Positions 17,425 to 25,297 of a stretch of DNA of 64,000 bases are shown in pieces; position 1 is the stretch's first letter; each line of letters opens with the position of its first letter. The DNA comes from JAPULR01 sp965238215 (GTDB lineage Bacteria; Chloroflexota; Dehalococcoidia; Lucifugimonadales; GCA-2712585), in assembly GCA_965238215.1 (NCBI GenBank), contig OZ250180.1:2046001-2110000 (forward strand), in the 5' to 3' direction. The position numbers and the translations under genes are program-made. The notes beneath the pieces were generated by a model that made no database searches, was not told the origin of the DNA, and saw only the letters and a list, made by a program, of their open reading frames with translations.

Positions 17425-19026
17425 TCAATGTACCGCCGGCTCTTGTTCAGGGCAAAGGGGGGTGGGGAGCCACCATTCGCGGCCGCGGGGCGTCTCGATG
17501 TATTCAGGCCAGCGCAGGTCTACGGGTGGGGGGAAGTCTTTGGGAAGGAGGGGGGCTGTCCAATGGTCCCCTCCAACGCCTCCTCCCGTCCGCTGTCGAA
17601 ATTCTTCCTGGGCCTTGGCAAGCATTTCGGGTTGGGTAAGCAGGTCGACGAGGGTGGCTGCGATGGTCTTGGCGGCGACGAACATGCCCGGGTCGATGCA
17701 GCTTGAAACACCGCCGAGGGCGTTGCGCACCCAAGTCGGATAGAGATAGCCGGGTTGGGAGGGCTTCAGGGCGGGGCGGCCCGTGTGGAGGCGCACAGTG
17801 GGGGCGTGCCAGGTGTAGTCCACGTAGTCGTCGGAGGTGTAGTTGGCCTGCCACGGGGGAAGCTGCCGCCTGACCTGGTCTTCGAAGTCGGTGGGGGAAT
17901 TGAGCTGCTGGCATTCTTTGGTGAAGGGATCATCCATCGGTTCGAGTCCCAGATTTTTTTGGACGGCGCGTCCGAAGTTGCGGGCCTCTTCGTCGAGGAC
18001 GGGAGGGCCGACGAGGGCCAAGTTATCGTAGGTCAGCTGGGCCATGGCGTGGTTGGGCAGGCCCACTCGGGTCTTCGTAACCCATCGTATAGACACCTCG
18101 CAGCCGGTGACCTCGGCGGCGCGGCGGGCGTTGTTTTCCAGGACCTGGAAGATGCGCTGCTGTATCTCCAGGGTGGGGGAGCGCCAGGCGTACTGGATCT
18201 GGCTGAAGCGGGGAGGGAGGTTGTCGGAGGTGCACTGGCCGCCGGCCATGATGAACTCGTTGAGGGTCCAGGCGCCGGTGTGGGGGTACATGGCCTCCTT
18301 GGTATACTTGGTGTTGGTGTACATAAGGCAGAGGGCGTCGATGGCGCCGGGGCAACGGGGCGCGGAGTGGGGATGGTTGGGGCCTGCGAGCAGCTCCGGG
18401 TCCACCCAGGTCTCCGGGCTGTGGCATTCGAAGGTGAAGACGGCGCTCCAGTAGGAGCCGCAGTGGGTGTCCCAGATGGTGGTGTTGGTGGCGTGGGGAT
18501 GGTAGGAGATGAAGGCGTCGAACCCGTCGTAGTAGCCCTTGGCGGCGTGGACGGGCTTTGAGCCGCAGACTTTTTCCGCCGGTTCCCCGAAGATGGCGAG
18601 AGTTCCCTTGAGGCCGTGGCGGTCCATGGCAGCCTTTGCCCCCAGGATGCCGGCCAGGGCTGCGACGCCGAGGGAGGAGTGGGGGTCGGTGTGGCCTGCC
18701 GCCCAGGGGTGCAGGCCCTCCCGCGGGGCCTGGTAGGGGACGGGCTGCTGGGAGTTTCCGGGCACGGCGTCGTATTCGGCGTAGGCGCCGAGGATGGGGT
18801 CGCCGGAGCCGTAGGTGGCGACGAAGGCAGTGGGCATTTCGCCGGAGCCTCGTTCGACCTGGAAGCCGTGAGACTCCAGCAGGTCGCAGAAGGCGTTGGC
18901 GGAGAGGTATTCGCGCCAGGCGGGTTCGGCGTAGTCCCAGATCTGGCGGTGGAAGTCGGAAAGGGTTTTTTGGTTTTGGTCAACCCATTGGAGGGCGTGG
19001 CATTTTTCGGGGGGGAGGTTTGGCAT
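17425..19026 (-). CDS. M20-family amidohydrolase (AbgB-like) with an altered C-terminus
   Basis: A zinc-dependent amidohydrolase or aminoacylase-like protein of 533 residues. It carries GAYAEYDAVPGNSQ (about residue 78), a His/Asp stretch AAGHTDPHSSLGVAAL, and FGEPAEKVCGSK where relatives usually have PAEE. One metal ligand may therefore be changed. SYHPHATNTT and later His residues complete a typical M20 layout. The start at 19026 is preceded by AAAGGAGG. The final 10 or so residues after PTPL (CPEQEPAVH) come from the insert junction; the displaced native end appears at 16185-16297. Confidence 0.85.
   Translation of the reverse strand: MPNLPPEKCHALQWVDQNQKTLSDFHRQIWDYAEPAWREYLSANAFCDLLESHGFQVERGSGEMPTAFVATYGSGDPILGAYAEYDAVPGNSQQPVPYQAPREGLHPWAAGHTDPHSSLGVAALAGILGAKAAMDRHGLKGTLAIFGEPAEKVCGSKPVHAAKGYYDGFDAFISYHPHATNTTIWDTHCGSYWSAVFTFECHSPETWVDPELLAGPNHPHSAPRCPGAIDALCLMYTNTKYTKEAMYPHTGAWTLNEFIMAGGQCTSDNLPPRFSQIQYAWRSPTLEIQQRIFQVLENNARRAAEVTGCEVSIRWVTKTRVGLPNHAMAQLTYDNLALVGPPVLDEEARNFGRAVQKNLGLEPMDDPFTKECQQLNSPTDFEDQVRRQLPPWQANYTSDDYVDYTWHAPTVRLHTGRPALKPSQPGYLYPTWVRNALGGVSSCIDPGMFVAAKTIAATLVDLLTQPEMLAKAQEEFRQRTGGGVGGDHWTAPLLPKDFPPPVDLRWPEYIETPRGREWWLPTPLCPEQEPAVH
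17462..17561. repeat. 100-bp direct repeat of the M20 gene 3' end (in-gene copy)
   Basis: Identical to 16198-16297. It encodes the protein segment from about PLLPKDFPPP to REWWLPT at the C-terminus of the M20 protein. Confidence 0.9.
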
Positions 19027-19179
19027 GGGGAGGGCCTCCTTTGGGGGGTGGGTTGAGTTGGGCATCAAAAGGCCGATGCAGAAGTTCCGCAGCCTTGGCC
19101 AGACCAGGAACGAAGTGCCCGGCCTGGGGTTCAACTGCCTATGATTTGTTGGGTACGAGAGTCCTGAACCTGGTAACCG

Positions 19180-20874
19180 CTAGTCTGCCCATTCCCGGGA
19201 GGCCCATTCCAGAAGAAAGTCTTCACGCTTTCTTATTTCACATATTGTCCAGTCGGATGATTCAGAAATGACTGCGGCAACATTTCTGGCATCGATTAGG
19301 CCTGTCTTCGTGTAACATGGCGCTTTTTCTTCAGGAGGCTTATCTTGTAGCTTGTAGTTCAGCCCTGGGGGGAGCATTGTCAGATTGCCGAGGCCGTGTT
19401 TCTCGCTTGGGTCCGCATCATCCTTCCAAGAACTCTGGGGCTTTATGTGTTCTATGGAAGTGGCGAGACTACTTTCCCAGATGCGATTCCACTGCTCATT
19501 CTGGAAATTCTGTCCGGCCTTCTTCGCTAGGTATTCCTCATATCTATGTAGGAAATAGCGCAACTCGCCTCGCCAATGGTTGTAACAGTCCATTCGCCGT
19601 AGGATGTCTACAGCCCCAGCAATTGAGAAACCACTGCCAATCGATGACAATCTCTTGAGAGCCTCGGCAGCCGATAAATTGTTGTTAGAGATGTCCCAGG
19701 CCAGTCTGACGTAATCACCTACCATCCAACGGGCGTCTTTTCCGTACATTCCGTATATGCGGAAGGTTACGTTTTCCCATTTATCCAGTATCTGAATCTT
19801 CTCAGCATCAGTAAAATCTTGGTTTAGTTCCACTGCCACAGCGACTAGCCTGGCATGAGCAATTCTGGTCACTGCGTTTATTCTGCCATTGGCCTCCAAT
19901 CGATCCACTGCATCCGTTACATTCTGCAAATATCTGGTAGTTTCAATAACTTTGTATGGACCATCCGCAGACTGCGAGTACAGGAGATGTGTGGCAGCTT
20001 CTTCACCCAATGGGCGACTTGGCCGATCTTGATTGCGAAGGGTGGCAGCGAAACGGAGAGATTCAGTACTGAGACCCAGCCGAAGTCCGACTCGTTTGTA
20101 TATTTGAGTCCAACGATTGTGCACCTCATCGATGATTTCGGCATTATTCCCAGCGCCGCTCTCAAACACAACCGCCATCAGCATACTTTTTAAACGATCA
20201 AACCATGAGACCTCAAGTCCTCGACTATTGAGAACTTCAAATACTGTATAGACGAGTGCTTCGTCAGCGATTTCATGAAAGACAAAGGTCAACCGATTAT
20301 TCAGGATTGCAATCAGGTCGATTAATGAATTGCCGTTTCCTTGCCAGTCGGCCACGAATCTTTCACAGTCTTCCATAGCAGACAGCAATTCACGGTCTGC
20401 TATGGTCTTAGCATTCTTTGAAGGTGGATGGGTTCCCTGGCGCAGATAGTTTGAGAAATAGTCACTACTGTCGTGATTGGTTTGCAGTAGGAGGAGGGTA
20501 GCTTTATCGTCTTTCACCAATGAGTCATTGAGATTCCCCCCAATTTTTCTTTGGGCTGAATCTGAAGGGTCTATTGACTTGATGATAGCTTTAAGTAACA
20601 GAACAAGCGTTGTGATACGTTGTTGCCCATCAACAATCTCTATGACTTGATGCTCTTGGGCCATGATTGTTATGGCATCGCGCCTAAGTCCTACCACCGT
20701 TGCCATGAAGTGAGAGTACGCGTCTCCCTTGGTATATACCCGTCTGATATCCTCAAATAGATCTTGTCGCTGTTTCTGATGCCAACTGTAGGTGCGTTGA
20801 TACTCAGGAATTCTGAACAAGCGCCCTTGAATCAAATTAGAGAGGGTGACGTGTTGAGGTTGGATGTTAATCAT
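19180..20874 (-). CDS. DUF262/DUF1524 (GmrSD-type) modification-dependent restriction protein
   Basis: The 564 residues have an N-terminal DUF262 nucleotide-hydrolysing domain (FRIPEYQRTYSW near residue 21, VDGQQRITTL near 81) and a C-terminal DUF1524 HNH-type nuclease domain. The latter shows SIEHIKPQSSW near 472, then HGLGNLTMLPPGLN. This domain pair is the GmrSD-like type IV restriction architecture, which cuts phage DNA with modified bases; that role is inferred from family knowledge. It stands alone, with no methyltransferase beside it. Its codon use is AT-richer than the flanking amidohydrolase genes, suggesting transfer. Confidence 0.88.
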   Translation of the reverse strand: MINIQPQHVTLSNLIQGRLFRIPEYQRTYSWHQKQRQDLFEDIRRVYTKGDAYSHFMATVVGLRRDAITIMAQEHQVIEIVDGQQRITTLVLLLKAIIKSIDPSDSAQRKIGGNLNDSLVKDDKATLLLLQTNHDSSDYFSNYLRQGTHPPSKNAKTIADRELLSAMEDCERFVADWQGNGNSLIDLIAILNNRLTFVFHEIADEALVYTVFEVLNSRGLEVSWFDRLKSMLMAVVFESGAGNNAEIIDEVHNRWTQIYKRVGLRLGLSTESLRFAATLRNQDRPSRPLGEEAATHLLYSQSADGPYKVIETTRYLQNVTDAVDRLEANGRINAVTRIAHARLVAVAVELNQDFTDAEKIQILDKWENVTFRIYGMYGKDARWMVGDYVRLAWDISNNNLSAAEALKRLSSIGSGFSIAGAVDILRRMDCYNHWRGELRYFLHRYEEYLAKKAGQNFQNEQWNRIWESSLATSIEHIKPQSSWKDDADPSEKHGLGNLTMLPPGLNYKLQDKPPEEKAPCYTKTGLIDARNVAAVISESSDWTICEIRKREDFLLEWASREWAD

Positions 20875-20939
20875 GAACCTAACCTACTATATCCTGTTTG
20901 GATGTTTGGGTGCCTATAGGGAGAGTGGAGGAGGGGGGG

Positions 20940-22358
20940 TTAGATGGGGGGGCGGCGGTTGTGGAAGTCGGTGTCTTGCTGGTAGGCGTGGCCGAGACGG
21001 AAGACCAGGTCTTCCTCCATGGGCCTGCCGACTATCTGCAGGCCGAGGGGGAGGCCGTCTTTGAAGGCGCAGGGCACCGATAAGGCGGGAGCGCCGACCA
21101 CGTTTGCCAGGGAGGTGAGGGTTCGTCGGGGGCTGAACATCTCCGACTTGAAATCGTCCTTTGTGCCGAGGCCGGGCTTGTCCGTGAGGGGAGGGGCCAC
21201 GTCGGCGGCGGTGGGGAAGATGAGGAGGTCGACGGTGGTCATCAGTTCCAGGAAGTCCTGACGCATCATTTCTCGGAGGCGTTGGGCTTTGTAGTAGGTC
21301 TGGGCAGGGATGAGGCTGCCGAGGAGCAGGGTTATTCGCATGTTATGGTCGTACTGGTGCAGCTCCGGGCCGCGGACGCGCTGATGGTGGACGGTTGCTC
21401 CTTCCAGGTAGGTGATGGGGCTGGCGATGGCGCGTCCGTTGAGAACGCCGGGGAAGGAGACTTCCTGCACGGAAGCGCCCCGGTCTTGGAAAATCTCCCC
21501 TGCTTGTAGGACGGCATCCCGCATCTCCGGGACGACATGGTCGCTGTAGACTTTTTCTCTGACGATGCCGACGCGCAGGCCGCGCACGTCGCCGTCGAGG
21601 AGGTCGGCGTAGGGGGGTACGGGGGTCTTCCAGGTGTAGGCGTCCTTGGGGTCGTGGCCGGCGATGGCCTGCATGGTCATGGCGCAGTCGCGAACGGTGC
21701 GGGACATGGGGCCGATGGTGTCCATGGACCAGCAGGAACCGAGGAGTCCGTAGCGGCTGACGCGGCCTTGGCTGGGGCGGAGGCCGGCGAGTCCGCAGTA
21801 GGCGGCGGGGCCGCGAATGGAGCCGCCGGTGTCTTCGCCGAGGGAAGTCGCACACATGAAGGCGGCGGTGGCGGAGCCGGAACCGGCGCTGGAACCGCCG
21901 GGCATTCGGGTCTGGTCCCACGGGTTGGTGGGCGTGCCGTAGGGGTAATGGTGGGTGTAGGCCATGGCGTATTCGGTGAGATTGGTGGTGCCGAGAAGGA
22001 TAGCTCCGGCTTCTTTCAGGCGCGTCTGTACGGTGGCGTCTTCGTCGGGCACGAAGTCGCGGAGGATGTTGGAGCCGGCGGTGGTGAGAACGCCCTTGGT
22101 CCACCACTGGTCCTTGACGGCAATGGGGATGCCGTGCATGGGGCCGCGATAGAGGCCCTGGGCGATTTGCCGCTCGGCATTTTCGGCGTCGGCGCGGGCT
22201 TCGTCGGCGCAGACGGTAATGTAGGAGTTGAGGACGGGGTTCAGGGCTTCGATCCTGTCAAGGTAGGCCTCCACCACGTCTACGGGGGAAACCTCCCTGG
22301 ATCGTATTTTTTCTGAAAGCTGTGCGACGGTTAGGAAGGGAAGGTCTTTGAGTTCCAT
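20940..22358 (-). CDS. Amidase-signature hydrolase (GatA/AtzE-like), second paralogue
   Basis: The 472 residues carry Lys in HGIPIAVKDQW (about 80), GGSSAGSGSATAAF and GEDTGGSIRGPAAYCG (about 150-185). It is clearly related to the amidase at 10404-11873 but ends normally (HNRRPPI). The start at 22358 has AAGGAGG six bases upstream. The gene begins one base after the stop of an alpha/beta hydrolase whose tail resembles GatC/AtzG, so the pair probably works together. In AtzE/AtzG and GatA/GatC a small subunit of this kind stabilises the amidase. Confidence 0.9.
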   Translation of the reverse strand: MELKDLPFLTVAQLSEKIRSREVSPVDVVEAYLDRIEALNPVLNSYITVCADEARADAENAERQIAQGLYRGPMHGIPIAVKDQWWTKGVLTTAGSNILRDFVPDEDATVQTRLKEAGAILLGTTNLTEYAMAYTHHYPYGTPTNPWDQTRMPGGSSAGSGSATAAFMCATSLGEDTGGSIRGPAAYCGLAGLRPSQGRVSRYGLLGSCWSMDTIGPMSRTVRDCAMTMQAIAGHDPKDAYTWKTPVPPYADLLDGDVRGLRVGIVREKVYSDHVVPEMRDAVLQAGEIFQDRGASVQEVSFPGVLNGRAIASPITYLEGATVHHQRVRGPELHQYDHNMRITLLLGSLIPAQTYYKAQRLREMMRQDFLELMTTVDLLIFPTAADVAPPLTDKPGLGTKDDFKSEMFSPRRTLTSLANVVGAPALSVPCAFKDGLPLGLQIVGRPMEEDLVFRLGHAYQQDTDFHNRRPPI

Positions 22359-22359
22359 G

Positions 22360-23418
22360 CTAGCCCTCCTTGGCGGGAAGCAGAATGGGCAGGGGTTCGA
22401 CGGATTCGAGGCCGGGCGGGTTGATTTCGTCGATGGACTCGATGATGGCGTTGAGGACGTGGGCGACTTCCGACAGGTCGGCGTCGCTGATGTTGAGGCC
22501 GACAGCCTTGCCCATGGCGCGGACGTCGTCGGTTGTGAGGTCGGTGGGGGAAGGTTCTGGGGGCGCTTCCTCTTCTTCGGCGGCGAGGCCAAGGAAGGCC
22601 AGGCAGGCTTCGATGAACTCCTGGGGCTTGTCCACGGTTACGACGTGGCCGGCGTCTTCTACGTCAACGGAGCTGAAATTCTCGCTGGCCTGCTTCATCC
22701 GCTCGATGATGTCGTCGGAAAGGAGGATGCTCTCCTTGCCGCGAACCTCCAGGACGGGGCAGGCGAGGTTGCGGTGGATGCGCCAGTAGTTGTCAATGTA
22801 GGTAGGGTCCTGGTTGTCGGCGAGGGTGTTGTTGAGAAGGGCGGGGTCGGCCTTCCACTCCCACTTGCCGGTGGACTTCTGGACCATCTTGTTGGCAACG
22901 TCCTTGCGGAGACGGGTCTCCTCGGCCCAGGGGTTGCCCTCGCGGTGCCACTGGAAGGCTTCTTCGAAGTTATAGAAGCTCATGGGCGTGGGCGGGCGGG
23001 TGACCTGGACGCGGAGGGCTTCCTGGCTGCGCTCCGGGCCGATGTCTACGATGATAGCTCGGTCGACGGCGTCGGGGTTGGCGTCGGCGTAGAGGAGGGC
23101 GTTCCAGCCGCCCATGGAGAGACCGGCGAGGACGCACTTAGTAATGCCAAGGGCTTCGACGAAGGCGGCGAGGTCTTCGACGAACCGCTCGCGGGCATAG
23201 CCGTCGACGGCCCAGCCGCTGCCGCCGTGGCCCCGCTGGTCGAGGGTGTAGACGTGGAAGTGGGGCGACATGGCTTCGGCGAACTCGTCCCAGATGTGGG
23301 CCTGTCCGGCGTGGCCGTGCATGCAAATGAGGGGCGTGTTGCCCTCCGATCCCCAATCGAGGTAACGTAGGCGAACGCCGTTGAGGGTGATGAATTTTTC
23401 CTGATAGGCGACGGTCAT
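22360..23418 (-). CDS. Alpha/beta hydrolase fused to a GatC/AtzG-like C-terminal domain
   Basis: Residues 1 to about 275 form an alpha/beta hydrolase. They include the oxyanion segment ICMHGHAGQAHIWDEF, the nucleophile elbow GLSMGGWNAL (Ser near residue 102), and a late catalytic His in DAGHVVTVDKPQEF. After an acidic, Pro-rich linker (EEEEAPPEPSPTD) the last 55 residues read like a GatC/AtzG-type helical subunit. They include VRAMGKAVGLNIS, HVLNAIIESIDEI and GLESVEPLP. The amidase starts one base downstream. I infer a fused helper domain that docks on the amidase. The start at 23418 follows GGGGAAG. Confidence 0.85.
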   Translation of the reverse strand: MTVAYQEKFITLNGVRLRYLDWGSEGNTPLICMHGHAGQAHIWDEFAEAMSPHFHVYTLDQRGHGGSGWAVDGYARERFVEDLAAFVEALGITKCVLAGLSMGGWNALLYADANPDAVDRAIIVDIGPERSQEALRVQVTRPPTPMSFYNFEEAFQWHREGNPWAEETRLRKDVANKMVQKSTGKWEWKADPALLNNTLADNQDPTYIDNYWRIHRNLACPVLEVRGKESILLSDDIIERMKQASENFSSVDVEDAGHVVTVDKPQEFIEACLAFLGLAAEEEEAPPEPSPTDLTTDDVRAMGKAVGLNISDADLSEVAHVLNAIIESIDEINPPGLESVEPLPILLPAKEG

Positions 23419-23495
23419 TTTTCTTCCCCTTGAAGTGTAGGTGTTGGGCCTATTGTAGCGGCAAAATGGGAGGTGCGCTATAAGGCCGAGAGTGG

Positions 23496-24011
23496 CTATG
23501 GGGAGTCTTGGAGGGTACAGCCGCGTATATCTATCGACAGATGTTTGTTGTTGACCCCCTCGACCCTGCCCTTCATCAAGAGCGTCTTGCCAGTGCCTCC
23601 CACGGATAAGCCTTTCGTCACTCGACTGACAACATAGGTCTGTCTGAGGGAATCCCACTGCTCCAGGATGTTGTCCGCCTCCATGGTAGATACGAAACAG
23701 CGCACCGTCCAGACGTCAGTTCCAGAGAGTTGGAAGTAATTCGACGCCTCCCTGAAACGCAGGGATTGGCCTCTGATGATGCCCACTTGGCCGTTGTAGA
23801 TTTCCTCAGCGCTTTGTTCATCATCCAAATAAGCCTGCACCATCTGGGAAGCGGTTAGGTTGAAGGCAGGAGGAACGTCCCTAATCTCCTCGGCGATGGC
23901 GGCTTCAGAGTTGCTGCGGGAGCACCCTCTGATCACACCGAAGACTATCAGAAGTCCGGCGATGGCGAAGAAGGCAGCACCCAGGGAGAGTAACCTAACT
24001 AAGTCGGCCAT
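23496..24011 (-). CDS. Membrane-anchored OB-fold (tRNA_anti-like) protein
   Basis: The 171 residues have an N-terminal membrane anchor (about residues 8-28) followed by GCSRSNSE. The Cys could be lipidated, but the preceding residues are not a standard lipobox. The rest resembles the tRNA_anti-like OB-fold family: LTASQMVQAYLDDEQSAEE, then IRGQSLRF, VRCFVSTME, and a last strand pair with MKGRVEGVNN and IRGCTLQDS. The role of this family is unknown. It is separately placed between the hydrolase and the alcohol dehydrogenase. Confidence 0.65.
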   Translation of the reverse strand: MADLVRLLSLGAAFFAIAGLLIVFGVIRGCSRSNSEAAIAEEIRDVPPAFNLTASQMVQAYLDDEQSAEEIYNGQVGIIRGQSLRFREASNYFQLSGTDVWTVRCFVSTMEADNILEQWDSLRQTYVVSRVTKGLSVGGTGKTLLMKGRVEGVNNKHLSIDIRGCTLQDSP

Positions 24012-24082
24012 TGATTTCTAGACTGCGGGGCATATTGAGACGGTCTTCTTGTACATAAGGCAATCTCGCTAACTTAACATTG

Positions 24083-25117
24083 TCACGCCTGGGTGAAATC
24101 CAGGACTGCGCGCCCGATGCTGCGGCGGTGCTTCATTAACTCAAGAACGGACTCGGCCTGATTCCAGGGGAGGACGCGGGAGACCGTCGGATGGATTTTT
24201 CCTTCGGAGACGAGGCGGGCGGCTTCTTCCACGTGGCGTCGGGATGTTCCAACGGAGCCAATTATCTGAAGCTCCCGGAAGATGATTTCTGGCAGGGCGA
24301 TATTGACCTTGTCCCGACGAATCTCGCCGAGAAGTGCGAGTCTGCCGCCTAGGGCGACGGAGTGCAGCGTTTGGGGGAATAGGGGTGAGCCTACGGTATC
24401 GAGGGCAACGTCGACGCCCCGGTCTTCGGTGAGGGCCAGCACGATTTCGGAAAAGTCCAATTCGCCGGTGGGGATGACGTCGGACGCGCCCAGGGCCTCC
24501 AGGGACGCGGCCTTGGTTTCGTCGGAAGTGACGGCGAGTACGCGTGCGCCTTTCAGCTTGGCCAGCTGGACCAGGTGCGCTCCCAATCCGCCGCTGGCGC
24601 CGGTGACGAGGACTGCTTCGCCGTCTTGAATTTGGGCCTTCTCAATGGCCTTGACTGTGACGCCGATGGGGCAGGCGAGGAGGCAAGCTCCAAGCCAGGG
24701 GATTCCGTCGGGAATTTTGACCAGGCTGCTTTCCCGCATCGCTATCATCTCTGCCATGCCGCCCTTCATGCCGTGGCCGATGGCCTGAGCATCCGGGCAA
24801 AGGCGTTCCAGGCCCTGGGCGCACCATCGGCATCGTCCGCAGGCGTTGGTTAGGAGGCAGACGACGGGGTCTCCCGGGTGGACGGCGGTGACGTGGCGGC
24901 CCACCTTGGTGACGACGCCGGCGACCTCGTGGCCGGGGACCAGGGGCGTTTGGACGCCGCGGCGGAGAGTCCCCTCCATTACCAGCAGGTCGTGGTGGCA
25001 GAAGCCGCAGGCGGCCACTTGAACGAGGGCGTCAAAGTCGCCTACGGGAGGCGGGGTAATGTCTGCGACGGTCAGCCGGGGGGTTGGGCCGGCTTGTTGC
25101 AGGACGAGGGCTTTCAT
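24083..25117 (-). CDS. Zinc-dependent alcohol dehydrogenase-family protein
   Basis: Medium-chain dehydrogenase of 344 residues. The catalytic zinc site is seen in ACGFCHHDLLV and PGHEVAGVV, and a structural zinc set in CGRCRWCAQGLERLC. The Rossmann motif is TGASGGLGAHLVQLAK. The enzyme oxidises or reduces an alcohol/aldehyde pair with NAD(P); the substrate is not predictable. The start is taken at ATG 25117; a TTG six codons upstream is possible, and neither has a strong ribosome site. Confidence 0.88.
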   Translation of the reverse strand: MKALVLQQAGPTPRLTVADITPPPVGDFDALVQVAACGFCHHDLLVMEGTLRRGVQTPLVPGHEVAGVVTKVGRHVTAVHPGDPVVCLLTNACGRCRWCAQGLERLCPDAQAIGHGMKGGMAEMIAMRESSLVKIPDGIPWLGACLLACPIGVTVKAIEKAQIQDGEAVLVTGASGGLGAHLVQLAKLKGARVLAVTSDETKAASLEALGASDVIPTGELDFSEIVLALTEDRGVDVALDTVGSPLFPQTLHSVALGGRLALLGEIRRDKVNIALPEIIFRELQIIGSVGTSRRHVEEAARLVSEGKIHPTVSRVLPWNQAESVLELMKHRRSIGRAVLDFTQA

Positions 25118-25137
25118 GGGGCGGTTGTCCGGCAAGG

Positions 25138-25200
25138 GCAGGTTTGAAACCTGGGCCTACGAAGAGGGGGATGGGTCCCCGCATCCGCGAGGACAACGAG
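25138..25200. repeat. Repeat modules ahead of nfo
   Basis: GGCAGGTTTGAAACCTGGGC followed by CTACG is a degraded version of the palindrome with a GTTTGAAAC core. ATGGGTCCCCGCATCCGC with GAGGACAA follows. No gene is seen. Confidence 0.65.
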
Positions 25201-25297
25201 TGGGGGTTGGGTTGCGGTGGTGTGAGGGGTTGGTTGATAATTGCTCAAGGGGGAACTCCCGAATGTTTCAGACAATCCTAGCAGAAGGAGCAAACCA

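Larger units (their letters stand above)
16298..17461. mobile_element. Candidate single-gene insert, copy 2
   Basis: A 1,164-bp segment between 100-bp direct repeats of the M20 gene end. Its core (about 16340 to 17385) matches copy 1 at 11.86-12.9 kb. The outer parts do not match copy 1. It carries one intact minus-strand gene and the shared promoter-like sequence. No recombinase motif is recognised. Confidence 0.55.

Noticed and set aside
17937..17960. tRNA T-loop-like GGTTCGAGTCCC
   Set aside because: It lies in M20 coding sequence and no cloverleaf can be built around it.
17755..18561. 268-codon plus-strand frame
   Set aside because: It is antisense to the M20 gene, with the Gly/Val-rich composition expected from the complement of GC-rich coding DNA.
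21537..22316. 259-codon plus-strand frame
   Set aside because: It is antisense to the second amidase, whose catalytic motifs are intact.
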